Source: Numida meleagris (lineage: Eukaryota; Chordata; Aves; Galliformes; Numididae). From it: a stretch of 64,000 nucleotides of DNA. Position 1 is the stretch's first letter. Every line of letters begins with the position of its first letter. The DNA lies in NCBI RefSeq assembly GCF_002078875.1, contig NC_034411.1:36682115-36746114 (forward strand), read 5' to 3'. The notes under the pieces are model-generated. The model made no database searches. It was not told the DNA's origin and worked only from the letters and a program-made list of their open reading frames with translations. Of this stretch, positions 1 to 12,161 are shown piece after piece. A program made the position numbers and the translations under genes.

Positions 1-3000
1 ACTAAATTATTATTTTTTTAATACTGATATAAAATGGCTAGTACAAAAAAAACCCATGCCTTTTATAGGAAAACCTCCAAGCAATCTTAAGCCACTACAC
101 CAAAAAACAAACCCTTTCAAAATATATCATTGCAGTAAACTGCAGATACTAAATCACTGCAACAACTTTCTTACTACAGCTTAATCATAATTCCTTGACA
201 AATACTCAAGAAAAGAATTGTCACAACTGATGACATTTTAGTGGTAGCTGTAAATAGATTTTTTTTAAAAAAACATCGTATCTGTTCACATATACCACAA
301 AATCCACAATGGACTTAAGTCAGTAGTGGTGATCACTCTGCACAGTATTATATAAACAGCTCACATAAGAAGGTGGTGACACTACCCTGAACATATTAAA
401 TTAAGCATTAAGCCTCCTTACAACCTATCAACTTCAAATTTTTTAATCTAAACACATGGTAAACTGCAAAGGAATTGTTCACCTTGGTACTTGGAACTAA
501 TAAGTACAGGAAAAATTTGTATCTACTGAAGACAAACACAAAGTCCTCCATAGTTCCTTAAATACCAAATAGATGATTTTTGTTTTGTCTACCCAGATCT
601 CTCTTCCACATTAACTCAAGTGCACCAGAAATACTTAAGAATATCTTTCCACAGTGGTAACAAGTGAAAGACCCAGCCAAATGGAAGAAGGATGGATAGG
701 TTCTCAAAGACTTTAGATGAGTTTGTTAATAATATTTCTGGCAGAACGCTTTCAGCTGATCTCCCTTCGTGCCACACTGTACCACTGAATTTGTCATATT
801 TCTCTTTCTTCTACACTTCTACCTCGTTTCTTCTCCTGTGTGTTGTCACCCCTCCCCCTAAGCTCATTAAATTCTAGACATAAAAGGGTACAGCTATTTC
901 AGACGCCATACAAAAGCATCAAAGAAAAAAAATAATCTTTCCTAACTTCAGTTAACATTGGACATACAGCTCCATTCGGGTCTTTAGAATCTGTCACTCA
1001 CAGGACAGCACAAATAAAGCCAGCCAGCAGCCATAAATGGCATGCAGTCACACATGATGACTGCAACACAGATAAGGAATGGGCTTGCTACTAGATTACA
1101 GCAACTAGTCCCTGAGGATGAGACACAAAACTTCATTCATGGTGTAGCCACTGTTTTAAAGTTGAAAGCCAATCTTTGAAAAGGAATTCCATCTCTCCAA
1201 GTTTTGCCTTGACTCTCCCATTGCTTGGTGTGTATGAATTGCTATTAAATAGCATCTTCAGGGTCATGAAGGGCTAAAAATCCTTAGAATCTTCTTAACT
1301 ACAAACACAGAAATGTTGACCACTATGAATCTATTCTTTTTCACTGTATTTCCTCTGTCCATTCTCTAAGTGAAAAAACGGATGTTGTTCAATAGCTCAC
1401 TTGCTCTCTGGCATTACACCCACAGAGTAGATTATGGGTACACAGTGAGACCCTCGGAATAAAATATTAAATGTCAGTCACTCTTGGAAACACATAGCAT
1501 ACTAAAACTAATTTCATGTCTACATCACAGAATTACAAATTGATTTTGACACGACCAGAGTAAGATAAAAAGCCTGCAACAGAAAGCAGAAGGATCTGGA
1601 CTTTATAATCAAATAAAACACAGATGCATGCTAGAAAAAATAACCCAGCTCAGTGACTCAGCTACATCTCATGGGTACTATTATGATGAATGAAGACGGC
1701 TGTTGGATCAGTGCAGGGCTCTTACTCAGACAGAGTAAGATGAAAAATGAAATTACAAGTTAAAACAGGAGAGAGGCATCTCAGTGCAGCTCACAGCACT
1801 AACACACCAAGATGCTTCGATTCCATGAGCATCTTCTCACATTTATTTTCCCTGGTCCATGTGCCCCCAGGACACCAAGCAGGAAGGGACCCTTCCACCT
1901 CATGACCCTGCAGAGTCACACAACCGCTCCTGACCTGATGTGAGCAGACAGTGCTCTAGCAAGCTGTGAGGAAATCCTCCATGCACTCATATGTTGCCTC
2001 TGCATACATGGATTTGGCCTTCTGTATGACAAACACAAATGTAGTGTGTTAGAGAGAAGCTCTGAAGTGATCCAGCAAAGCCTTTGATTAGCACACAGCC
2101 ACTGCACCGATGCTAAGGAACACTGGGTTGTTTTTTTTTTATTAAAATGAAGAAGGCAGAAAATTGCTTGTCTGTCTAGAACAAACGCCCTGGGGGACAG
2201 ATTCTCCACTACCCCAGAATTATGCTAGCATGACTCTGTTGAAATTACTCTTTAAAACAGAGCAGAGATAGAGATTGTTATCCTTAATGTCCAGCTAGCA
2301 TTGTCACCCTATCTTGCTTTTTTCATGCTGCTGGTGAGTGATCTAAGGAAAAAAAATCCTTCTTTCCTATCAGGGTAGCATAGACACTACCAAAACCCTA
2401 ATAAAAGTCATTCCAAGTTTAATGAGACTTCTGTGCCTTGTACACCTTATGTTTTCACTGTTCTAAAGAGCATTTCACTAGAAATAATAAATCTGCATTG
2501 TCAAACACAGAGGCCTGAAAAATCTGCTGGCATTTCTGAAATATTTTAACCCACTTCCTCACATCTTTCCACAGAGGTTAAAAAATTTTACAGACCACTT
2601 TTCCTAAAGCAAGAAGGTATTAGTGGCCATACCATGTACAAAAAGAGGGCTTCTTAAAGAAAGAAGAGGAATAAAGTATCATTCACTTCACTCATCATGC
2701 AGTGCTTTAACTGGAGTTCTTCCTCTGATCAGCTGAAGATATCAAAGTGAGCTATTATATCATTACAGAAATGGATCATTTGAAAACAGCTATTGTTTTG
2801 CTATATAGCAGTAACTGTAAGGCTCCTGCCCTTTCCTGGCAGTGTAGTCTGGATCAGGAGCACTCAGTATGAAATCCAAACCTGTGTCCAACAGAAGCCA
2901 TTCTCAGTTGACCGCTTCAAAATTACCCACTGAAATCTTTTCTAAGTATTGCAGCAGGTTGTGGTGAAGCACACACAATCAGATCTGAAATGCTATCTGT

Positions 3001-3590
3001 CACTGGCCTGCCAGTACTAACACACCAGCTGTAAAGAGAAGGAAGACAGAGAGAAGCTGCAACAGCAAACATCTCACCTTCTTCAGCGATCACTGCAAAA
3101 ACATGATTTTCAAATATTTGCAACTGCTGCTAATCTGTACAGACATTTCTAATTAAAACGTTCCCAGCAACTCCAAACCCACACGTGCTTGAGTGAATTA
3201 GCACAAAAGATAAAATGAAACACAGATCAAAACAAGTTGAACTACAGAATTACCTGATTTTCAGCTTCTTAGGACTGATAATATACCTCCCGAGGCATGA
3301 ACATTTTTCTTTCTCAGATCTTTCAGTTTCAAGGTTTTCTTTGCACAGCTCACCGTTTCAGAAGGATGGCACACATCACCTGTCCGCTATTCCTTTCCTG
3401 GTATGCTGCCTTTAAATATTTGGAGCTCAGGACATCAAAGTGCACTGTCACCTTCTCAAACTAACCCTGACTACCGAGCACATTAGTACAGCTCTCATCC
3501 CTACAAAGCTCTCATCCCTTTATGATGTGCTTGGGTTTGCATCCAGCAGCGTTTTACTGAAAGTGCTTCACACACACCTTTCAGCTTTCA

Positions 3591-3643
3591 GGAGAAGAGG
3601 AAAAAAAAAAAAAAAAGAGAGAGAGAAGGGAAAAAAAAAAAAA
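3591..3643. repeat. Purine-only low-complexity tract
   Basis: About 53 bases consist only of A and G on the plus strand: two long A runs separated by a GA-rich stretch. This is simple sequence. It creates the lysine/glutamate-rich and phenylalanine-rich chance reading frames here. Long homopurine tracts can adopt triplex structures, but nothing else here points to a function. Confidence 0.85.
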
Positions 3644-3909
3644 TACATTCCTTGTCTCCTGGGGACTGAGTACATTTTCCCGTGGGGATCCATCAGAGGC
3701 TGTGCCATCACCCACAGACAGCAAGGCCCAAGCAGGCAGCACAGCGAGCAGGTGCAAGCCAGGCCGTAGCTGGCTGCTTCACACCATGTCCCTCTCCTGT
3801 CCCAGTCAAGCATCTCTACCACAACATGCCCCAGGAGCAGCTCTCTTTGAGGAGAGCGTGTTGCTGGCTTTGTCCAGAAATGCATAAGAAACTCCACACT
3901 CTCTCTCAG

Positions 3910-4010
3910 TTATTTTAAAAGGCCCCAGCTGCAACTGGGGACACACCCTGTCTGTGTAATCAAAGCCCTCAGCTGTGAGTAGAGGCAGCGAGGACCAGCT
4001 GATCCAAGAG
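3910..4010 (+). other. Possible noncoding exon with good splice signals
   Basis: A pyrimidine-rich acceptor (ACTCTCTCTCAG, ending at 3909) and a near-consensus donor (AAGAG followed by GTAAGT, at 4011) enclose 101 bases. All three forward frames of the full segment contain a stop, so if it is an exon it is a 5' untranslated or long-noncoding-RNA exon. A shorter alternative beginning after the CAG near 3972 has one open frame. The patch is G+C-richer than the sequence around it. Similar splice pairs occur by chance in this window, so this is a candidate only. Confidence 0.25.
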
Positions 4011-4402
4011 GTAAGTCTGGTTTTATGGAATTTTGAAAGGTGGAGGGATTTCTCCCTGGCCATACTATTTAGGAGCAAGAGGCCACGTCACCTGCCCTGG
4101 AGAAGTGCAGGTCAGCACTAATTTCCATGGGTAGAGAAGTTACCATGTCTGCAACCAGCTGCTTTGATTCTCTTTCTTCAAAGAGAATGCTTTATTCTAT
4201 ATCTGAGGGGATGCTCTGCACAATTATATCTTACAAGATACGTGTAAAGAGCTCAGTCTAGGTGCATTATAAAAAGTACATATTTCTACGGTTGCACCTG
4301 AACTTCTCTTAATAACGGTAAATAATTTTAAATATCTATCATGCTTCACATGTCAAAAGCCTGCTTATATGCATTAATGTATCTCTGCTTTGGATGAAGT
4401 TC

Positions 4403-4987
4403 TGAGTTGAGAATTAGGGGCCTTGAGTTTAAAGATTAAGGGTATTGCTTAGCTATTGCCTAGTTTAGCTGTCCATTAAATTGCTTAGCTTAGTTTTTCA
4501 CTGTCAGCCATTGCTTAGTTTAGCTCTCCATTGTTAGGTCAAGTATTGCTGCAAGCCAGCAAGAAAAGAACCAATGGGAGACCAATGAAAGGGGGAACAA
4601 GTATAATAAGAAACTGCAAAGGCATGCAAGATAGGAGAGCCTTCCCAAACTGGGACAAAGGTCAAGAGGAAGACTTCTGACTTCATCCAAGAGCGATGGG
4701 GAGGAAGACGTTGAGCCTTCATCCAGCAGCCACCAGAAGGAGCTACAACGCATGTGCAAAGGGGAGGGACAACATGCAAATGAATTCCCGGAAAAGTAAT
4801 GAATATGTAACCGGGCCCAATGAATATGTATAAGTTTGGCTTTTAAATGTCTAGCACTTTTTGTCTAGGGGTGTGCGAGCTTGGCAGGGTGAAGACCCCC
4901 TTGCACCTTGTGTGTATGCGCAGCGCTGAATAAACGTAACTGCTTTATAACCTAACCTGGGGTTATAGAGTTTGATTTTGCAAGTCA
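4403..4987 (+). mobile_element. Solo LTR of an avian endogenous retrovirus, GTTC target duplication
   Basis: The element begins TGAGTTGA and ends GCAAGTCA, so its ends form an imperfect inverted repeat of the TG...CA type. It is flanked on both sides by GTTC (4399-4402 and 4988-4991), a 4-bp target duplication of the kind usual for gammaretrovirus-like (ERV1) insertions. Inside, the first 140 bases carry imperfect repeats of a TTGCTTAG/TTTAGCTGTCCATT unit (U3-like), a TATA-like TATAAG lies at 4829-4834, and an AATAAA polyadenylation signal lies at 4929-4934. A TATAACC/GGTTATA hairpin follows that signal. No retroviral gene adjoins it, so it is a solo LTR left by LTR-LTR recombination. The family name is not assigned. 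Confidence 0.82.
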
Positions 4988-4991
4988 GTTC

Positions 4992-5871
4992 TCCTTCTTT
5001 AAGCCAAAATTATACAAAAGTTAAAGGCAATAACCATCAGGGAGATACAATAACCTTTCTCCTCAAAAAAAGAAAAGTCAGAACTGAAAATGTTTTAAAC
5101 TACCTATCAAAAGGTTGGAGATGATGTGCATTGAAATTACAAAGCATTGTCTTTAACTAATATGTAAATTTAACAACACTTCATAAGCATTCATTCTCAA
5201 AAGAGTAGCCCAAAAAACTTAGCAGAATTTCTACTACAGTGTAAGGGAAACTATGAGGGACATACAAAACCTTTGTGCCAGGGCAGGGAGGAAATCTGGA
5301 TACAAACCCTGCCCTTTAGGAGAGGACAAGCAAACCTGCAGAGAATGAGGGCAATCAGTCATGCATTGTGCTCTCTTCTGCCTGCAGTCTGGAGAGCTGC
5401 CCCAGTAATTCACCACCAGGTTTCAGTGAGATCATGCAAGACAAAGTCCCGGAGAGCACGTTCTCTCCTGTTGTAACAAGTTCAGCTCCATGTGACAGAA
5501 ACATAAGTTGAGTGTCGGGCTTGAGCAAGGCTGGAAGAGATGAGGACTGCTTCCACTGACTGATTTTAAATGTGACACAAAGCACTAAGAAAAAAGAGCT
5601 GTAATGAAAGGAGGAAGTGAGAGAGAGAGTAACCCATCTGCTTTTTCAGCCTCAAATGAGAGATATAACCTTAGTTTTGGTACTGTAATTTCCGTAGTGA
5701 AATTATTCTTACTGTTTAGGCAATCAAAAGAGAAAAATTATCTAAAATTAAGTAGTTAACTAGACCTTCAGCCATCCCATCCTTTTTCCCCCTGGTCAGC
5801 CCAAGCTGTTTGGTTCAATGAAAAGAATGTGATTGGTTTGTACAGTTTCTTCATGCTGGAAGGAAATGCTT
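4992..5871. other. Unique sequence, nothing recognised
   Basis: I see no repeat family, splice-bounded open frame or RNA gene here. Short ORFs of 60-76 codons around 5230-5590 lie on both strands over the same bases and look random. Confidence 0.55.
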
Positions 5872-5898
5872 ACACACACACACACACACACACACACA
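5872..5898. repeat. (CA)n microsatellite
   Basis: About 13 uninterrupted AC/CA dinucleotide units, followed by A-rich sequence. The length is sufficient for it to be a polymorphic marker. Confidence 0.95.
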
Positions 5899-7780
5899 AA
5901 TTAAAAACCTACATGCTCACAGTCTTATGGACTCCACGGCAGCATTTAGCATAGGCATAACGTGCAAGGTGTTTTGTTTCCAAATGAGCTGGCCAATATA
6001 TATGACTTGACTAAAAGTCATTTAGGTTCAGCACCTATATGTTTTACATTGTTTTAAAAGTTTTCTGAAGAGGAGTGGTACTGTGGAAAGTATCTCTTGT
6101 TCAGCTAAAATTTTCTGAGAATACTGCTGCAGTCTGAGCCTGGGAATGATTTCAGTGCTCCCTCCTGTTTTCAATCTATGAATGACCCTCATACTTATGT
6201 AGAATAAGAAGCAAGGATATTTTGTTCGTACCAGAGCACATTTTATTGATTAATGTATTGTTTCTCAGTCAGGAGGAAAACACCAGAAAGAAATCTGGAT
6301 CTATAGATACTTGGGCATGAGAAATGTACTGGTAAAGAAGAACGCAACATATTGACAAAACTGATTGTTTATACTAAAGTACTTTTATTTTTTATTACAA
6401 ATTTACTGTTCAGCCCAACTAAAAAATTTTAAGGCTGTTCTCTTTCTCCTGATGTTCAGACCTTCACTATGTAACTAGTCTCTCTTTATTTTATGGGCTG
6501 TGCTAATAGTTCTCTAAGGTGTTCTACACAGTTACAGGCCAATGTTTCTTAAACAGCATTAAGAGCCACAATGAGACAGGCATATAATACATCTCACAGT
6601 GTTGTGAAATGATGCAAGCAGATGATAGCCTTCTCTGTCCCTTTTATTTCCTGTATAATTATCCCTACAATAAATTATTAACATGATCCAGCATTTTATC
6701 GACTTGTCTGTCTACTCATTACAAGGCTTGGAGATATAATACTTCAAACAGTTCAATGGTGTAATTCATTGTCATTGCCTAAAGAGAAAATTCTGGTGAA
6801 TTATTTCTCATGACAGTCACACCTAGGAGGTTGGGGAGCAATCTCTGAGAAAGGATCAGTATGCTTAGGTACTCCTGAGATTAGTTGTGCCACATGACAA
6901 AGCAATAGACATTTTGTTTCCTACTAAGATTCTTGCTGCATATTACCAGTGCAACAGAGAAAATGTTATTGGGTTTCAGTCATTAACTTTGTAGGATCAG
7001 ACTCCTGAGTCACTGACTAGGGTCCCGTCACTGCAGATGCTGCAATACATAATATTTATAAACAAGGTCAAGATAAGCAATTGTAAGGGAAAAAATCTTA
7101 CTAATTTTTTTTTGAATACTACTTTCAAAGCTTGTTACATCAGCAAACCAAACTGTGTATGTGATTAGCAAGAAGTGAATAAAACTCACTAAAATATGAT
7201 ACGTTGGAAAGCAAAGTCAAGAGTGCTTAACAGGACCTGTGTGCCTGCCTCTCTGAATAAATGGTCACCAAGACTGCTCCAGTTCTCTCCTACTGAAACT
7301 CAAAACCTATACTCACGTTACAATAAAAATATCTATGCTGTCTGGCACAGCTCTGCATGTATCTGAAGAGGAAAAGGAAAGTCAGGGATGGCGTCCAGCT
7401 GGGAGCCAGCCCAGATGTCACAACATGCAGAGAAGTGCCCGAGCAGCAGTGCACCACCAGCAAGGTGCCTGGATAGATGGAAAAGACACCAGAAATCAAT
7501 TAATGGTGTCAGTGACAGGAAAGGCAAAGGCCTGGAGGAGAAAGGAGTGCTAGAATCAATGCGGTGGCTGTGGAAGAAAGTCACTGCCTCTGTACAAAGG
7601 AAGTTGTTTCTGCAAGGAGGGAGATGGTACTTGGCAGCCTAGCACACTGCTCTTCATCTCTGGGATTCCAGAGAGAGCCTGCAGAAGATCAGGGTGAGGC
7701 ATGGACAAATAACGTGCACAAACATGAAAAGGAAAGAAAAAGGAAGCACAGAAAATAGTATTTGCTTTCTAATATCACAG
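5899..7780. other. Unique sequence, nothing recognised
   Basis: A+T-rich sequence with no transposon end. A cluster of overlapping 60-85-codon ORFs at 7290-7760 occupies all frames on both strands and shows no motif, so I do not call a gene. Confidence 0.55.
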
Positions 7781-7832
7781 AAATAAAAATAAAAATAAAA
7801 ATAAAAATAAAAATAAAAATAAAAATAAAAAA
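7781..7832. repeat. (AAAAAT)n hexanucleotide array
   Basis: Eight T residues recur at exact 6-base spacing in a field of A, giving about eight perfect AAAAAT units. On the minus strand this reads as alternating Phe-Tyr in two overlapping ORFs, which are artefacts of the repeat. An uninterrupted hexamer array of this purity is likely to vary in length between individuals. Confidence 0.95.
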
Positions 7833-8116
7833 CTGGAGGAGGGAGGCCAAATAGAGGTTCAAAGGCTTGATTTTTAAGCATGTTGTTACAAGACTACCTT
7901 TGACTGAAGAAGGAGAGGTGAGGGATGAGAAAAGGATGAACAAGAGCACCATTTGTTCCCATCAGATCACCTCTGTCTGTGTGATGGCCAAGGAGCTACT
8001 GTTTTCTGCTGTGAGAATTTGAAGAGTCAGCTCCAGGCTTCCTTCTGAGCCTTGCTTTGTCCTAGTACCATCACCATATCACAGCAGGAAGCTGAGCTGC
8101 TACTGAGCTAAGCAAA

Positions 8117-8960
8117 TCATAGAATGCCTTGGGATGGAATGGACCTCAAGGATCATCAAGTTCCAATCCCCTGCTGCAGGAAGGGGGCATCCACAACCTC
8201 TCTGGGCAACCTGTTCCAGCATCTCACCACCCTCTCAGTGAAAAACTTGCTCCTGACATCTAATCTAAATCTTCCCTCCTTTAGTTTAAATGCTTATTTC
8301 CCATGCTGTGTGCATTGGAATAGAGGCACTTCAGCTACGCTTTCAGATGCGTTACCTTCCTAGAGGAGCCCTCACACAAACCTCCAGGACAAATCTTAGA
8401 TTTTCCCTTACTGCTTCCTAAAGTGACAGTGTTCCTTGTCTCTCTGTCTCCCCTTCCCCAACAGCTCTAGTTTAAAGCCCTGGTGATGAGCCCAGCCAGC
8501 TTGCTGCTTAATATATTCTTGCCCGTTCTGGTCCCATCCCACGGCAACATTCCTGGTGTGTCAAAATTGTGTCTTAGATCATAGAAGCCATAGCCTTCAG
8601 CATGACACCACCCACACAGTCAGTGATTCAACTTATCTGTTCTCCTCTTTTTGTTCGGATTCCAGTCTCCAACTAGGAGGACTGGGAAGAACACTATCTG
8701 TGCTCCCAATGCCTTCAACATTTTCCCAAGGAACATAAAGTCTTGTTTGATATTTTCTTGTTTCCTGGTCGCAGCCTCGTGAGACCCAGATGAAAGTCCA
8801 AGAGAGGATAGTAGTTGTCCAGTTTTATCCCACCTGATATCCTCTTCTTGATGTCCTGCATATGGTACCCCAGCGGGCAGCAAACCTTTCTAGAGTGGTT
8901 ATTTGGGCAGCAGATGGGGACCTCAGTGCTGCTCAGCAAAGAGTCTCCAAGCTAGCCCAG
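8117..8960 (-). mobile_element. CR1 LINE, internally deleted, with ORF1 esterase remnant
   Basis: On the minus strand this reads as a CR1 element in three blocks. First, 8948-8467 encodes part of ORF1: a GDSLL motif at 8948-8934 (the serine block of the SGNH/GDSL esterase known in CR1 ORF1), a CCPLG...MQDIKKRI stretch, KQENIKQDFMFLGKMLKALG, and a C-terminal RALN followed by a stop at 8469-8467. Second, the start of ORF2 reads [14 protein letters not shown] (8334-8294), the usual beginning of the endonuclease domain. Third, 8290-8117 is the 3' UTR and the tail (read on plus as TCATAGAAT at 8117). Everything between the endonuclease start and the 3' UTR is missing. ORF1 is also frameshifted, and the Asn-Asp block appears degraded (GSHE where GTND is expected). 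A nonfunctional fossil. The 5' limit is uncertain. Confidence 0.88.
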
Positions 8961-11900
8961 GAGCTCTGGAACAGGGAGGCAGGTGGGTGTCTGGGCCAGT
9001 GCCCAGCTGGCCCACGGCTGGGGCTGCAGCATTGAAAAGGTAAAGAGGCCAGACTTTAACCAAGGGTTTGTTGTTAGACATCCTTGCTGTCTTGATCACT
9101 GACTTTGCTCCTCCCTCATAGCTGCCCCTACGTTATAGTATAAAATTTCTATGTTCCTTGGCCTTTTCTTTTGACAGTGAAAGCTTATGGGGTGTTGCAA
9201 TCAGTTGGCCAGGACAGAGACTTTTCATCTGTAGAGTTTCACTGAGATTAATATCCCTTCCTCCCCACTGCTCTTCACTTGTAGCCAAGCATTCAAGCTC
9301 TTCTGCCCCTCTAACTTTCCCAGAAGAGAGAGCAGAAGTGCTCCTGTAGTTACTTACCAGGTCTCAAATGTTTTCTACAGAGCCCTTCTAAAGTATTTCT
9401 CCAAGTTGTAAGAGAAGAGAACCATTTTCTGCATAGTTTGTCATGAACAGAAAGTTCAGCGGGGAAGCTGGAGTCCTGCCATGCGTCTTTCCAGACGACA
9501 ACCACACCAGCTCTCCTTTTTTGAGCTTTCCTTCACCAAGGAATTAGGACATTTTTGTGCTGGATACTCAAATTGCTGCTCAGTGCCTCTTTAAGTGTGA
9601 TGTTACTCAGCTCTAGGTAATGAGAACTTGTACATATGTCTATAATAAACTAAGGTGACAATCGCACAGCTAGAAGCTTCACATTCTTTTTCTGGAGCAA
9701 GTCTGAAAGTTTCCATTCTGCTTAGTCACAGGCAATATATTAATCTGATCCCTGCTGCAGACTGCAAGTTTCTTATTAAAGATAGCACACCATGAACTGG
9801 TATTAGAAACGTTTGTGTTAGAGATATTTTGCATCTCTTGAATGTGATTAAGAGAAATACTACACAGATTATGAAAACGTATCAAAATGTAGTATACAGA
9901 AATCAGAATGAGCTCCTGATACACTGCTAGAAAACTTTCATGGCTGTTATTCTCATAGAAAAACAGCACTGAAAGATATAGAAATGCAGAAGTCTACAGA
10001 AAAAGCTAATTTCAAAAGCCAGTCCTTAATGTCTCTCCCCACTGTGCTGCCTGGAATAAGATTGTATAGTTTTTTTCTTATTTTAGTATAGCTTTCAATG
10101 CCATTTTATTGAACCCTGTGGATAAACATAGCTTCTTCATAAATAACTGCAGTGCAAGAACTTGACTAAATACATAGTCACTTCACAAGCAGTTTGCATT
10201 TAGTCAGACTCAGACTTCATGGAGGTATTTTCTCATGACTGCATCTCTATTACCATCCCAAATTTTAAACAAGATTTCTCTCTTCTGTCACATACCCGTA
10301 TCTCTTCGACCTCTCTCTGTAAGCAAATAGATCCCCTAGAATCACTACATGGAAAAAGAAGCAGGCTTACAGCCATCGCTGAACATGCACAAACTCCTGC
10401 TCAACCTGAACAGGTGTGATAATGAGCAACAAAAATGAGTCCCCTTATGAATCTCTGTAACTTTAATCACAAAATCAGGCTATTACAACTGCTTTCTACT
10501 AATGCTCCTGGATAAGTGAGTATAAAGGCAACACGTTGTTCCTACCATTTCAAAATAGTCACCTAGATTTGCGAAATGAAGGAAACAGTTGATGATACAA
10601 TTTGCTATGAAGATTAAAACAAATAGCCTTCCCCAGGCACTCAGAGATATGAGCACCCTTTGAGCTACCTTTCCAAAGCAGCAAAGTGGACCCTGGCTAT
10701 GAGCATGCACTTAGGTACCCATGCAGCACAATAACCTGCTCCCACATGGTCAGAAGCTCTGCCTGGCAGCCACCAAGGAAAATTAGATATCCCTCAGCCC
10801 CTTGGACAGCCCTCACACCACCTTTCCCTGGTCAGTCCTATCCTGCTCAGCCATCCTACAGCCAGAGAAAGGCCAGAGGTGCCCCTGATGATTCATCAAG
10901 AGCTTTCATAAGCACTGTCCTCTAATATCTGAAGGAGATGAGGCATGCACAGAGCAATGAAAGGGCTTAGCAGGATTTTAAAGCAAATTCAGAAAAGAGA
11001 GAAAAGCAACACAAGCTAATTGAGTGGAAAAGCAAACTGCTTTCTGACATCGCTATTCTGTGGTTGCTGAGCTCCTTCAGAGGAAGCTCAGTGGAAAACA
11101 TCTGAAGTCTGTCATTATGCTCCATAAAAAGAAGGCAATTGACAGCCATCCTAATCAGAGTTTCGTAGGATTACTTGTATCCAATAAACATCAACTTACT
11201 TTTTCTAAACAACATATCCTTTAATAGTAATAAATATTAACTTTTCCCATCATAAACATGCATACAACATGGAAAAGTTTATTTCCTTATATCATGTAAA
11301 ACTACTACTGTATCACCCCTTGTCCTGAAATATCTTGTAAGATGTTTGAAGGCATTTCAACAAGAATTTTAGAGTGTGGGATTTAATAGAAACCATTTTC
11401 TCCAGAAAATACATATATTTTAGTACTGTAGTGAACAAGACTGGCTTGTGTGACAGAGACTATCTGTCTATCTGACTATCTGCTTTGACTACCAGCACCA
11501 ACAGGACTCTTAGCAGAGACACACTACTAGCGAAGACAAAGCTATGCTCTGTGTAGTCATATTTTAATCACAATATTGAAAGGCACTACTTCGGACAATT
11601 TAGGGTACTCGGCGAAGATTTTACTGTTTAGAATGCCCTTCATCTCCACTGTAATTAAAGAAGATGAAACTTTATCGTTTCTCCTTTGAAAAAATGCTAG
11701 CCTTGCTTTCTAGCAAGGTGGCTGTGTACTCTACAGATTTTAATCAAAGCAACAACATTTGATCTCAGAAGTGGGAGAAACCTGCTTATTTCATCTACTA
11801 TTTTGCTTTTGAAATGTTAAAGGAACATCTTTGTCCTCTCATCTCTGAGGTCCCTGTAGTTCTGCTGGAATTCTGTCACCTTCACCTCGCAGGCAACATG

Positions 11901-12027
11901 TGGTTCTCCACAGGCATAAAGTGACGTGCCTGCGGCCTCCTGGAGGTGCTGACACCCCAGGAACCTGGCAGTGCCAGAGGGACCAGAAGGCTTAGCAGAG
12001 GTAACTCCGTGACCCACAGAGCAGGGA
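8961..12027. other. Unique sequence, nothing recognised
   Basis: The first 100 bases (to about 9060) may still be diverged CR1 ORF1, since they are G+C-rich and adjoin the GDSLL block, but I cannot align them. Beyond that there is only A+T-rich unique DNA. A possible donor at 9353 on the minus strand (GTAAGTAAC) lacks a convincing exon. Confidence 0.5.
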
Positions 12028-12161
12028 GAACACCATCCCTGGAGGTCTTCAAAATCTGAGTGACCGAAGGTCAGAACACAGTCCAGCCAATCCACGAAGT
12101 TAGCCCTGATTGAGCAGGAGACAGAACTAAGAGTCTTCTGAGGTCCTTCTCACCATAAATG
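12028..12161 (+). mobile_element. Old, diverged CR1 3' fragment
   Basis: The segment reads CACCATCCCTGGAGGTCTTCAAAA, then GTTAGCCCTGATTGAGCAGGAG, then CTTCTGAGGTCCTTCTCACC. These are in the order of the CR1 3' UTR on the plus strand, but the copy is heavily mutated and the terminal ATTCTATG unit is degraded. It is clearly older than the other CR1 copies here. Confidence 0.65.

Larger units (their letters stand above)
1..4402. other. Unique A+T-rich sequence, no gene seen
   Basis: No transposon end or convincing coding exon is visible across most of this stretch. ORFs of up to 109 codons around 3440-3900 overlap on both strands, run through a purine tract and match nothing I recognise, so I treat them as chance. 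The part from about 3660 to 4010 is richer in G+C than its surroundings and is listed separately. The sequence is consistent with intron or intergenic DNA. Confidence 0.6.

Noticed and set aside
3440..3918. Four overlapping ORFs of 61-109 codons on both strands
   Set aside because: They share the same bases in different frames and pass through a purine tract. At most one could be real and none has a motif.
7654..7952. Two minus-strand ORFs with alternating Phe-Tyr
   Set aside because: Produced by the AAAAAT hexamer array.
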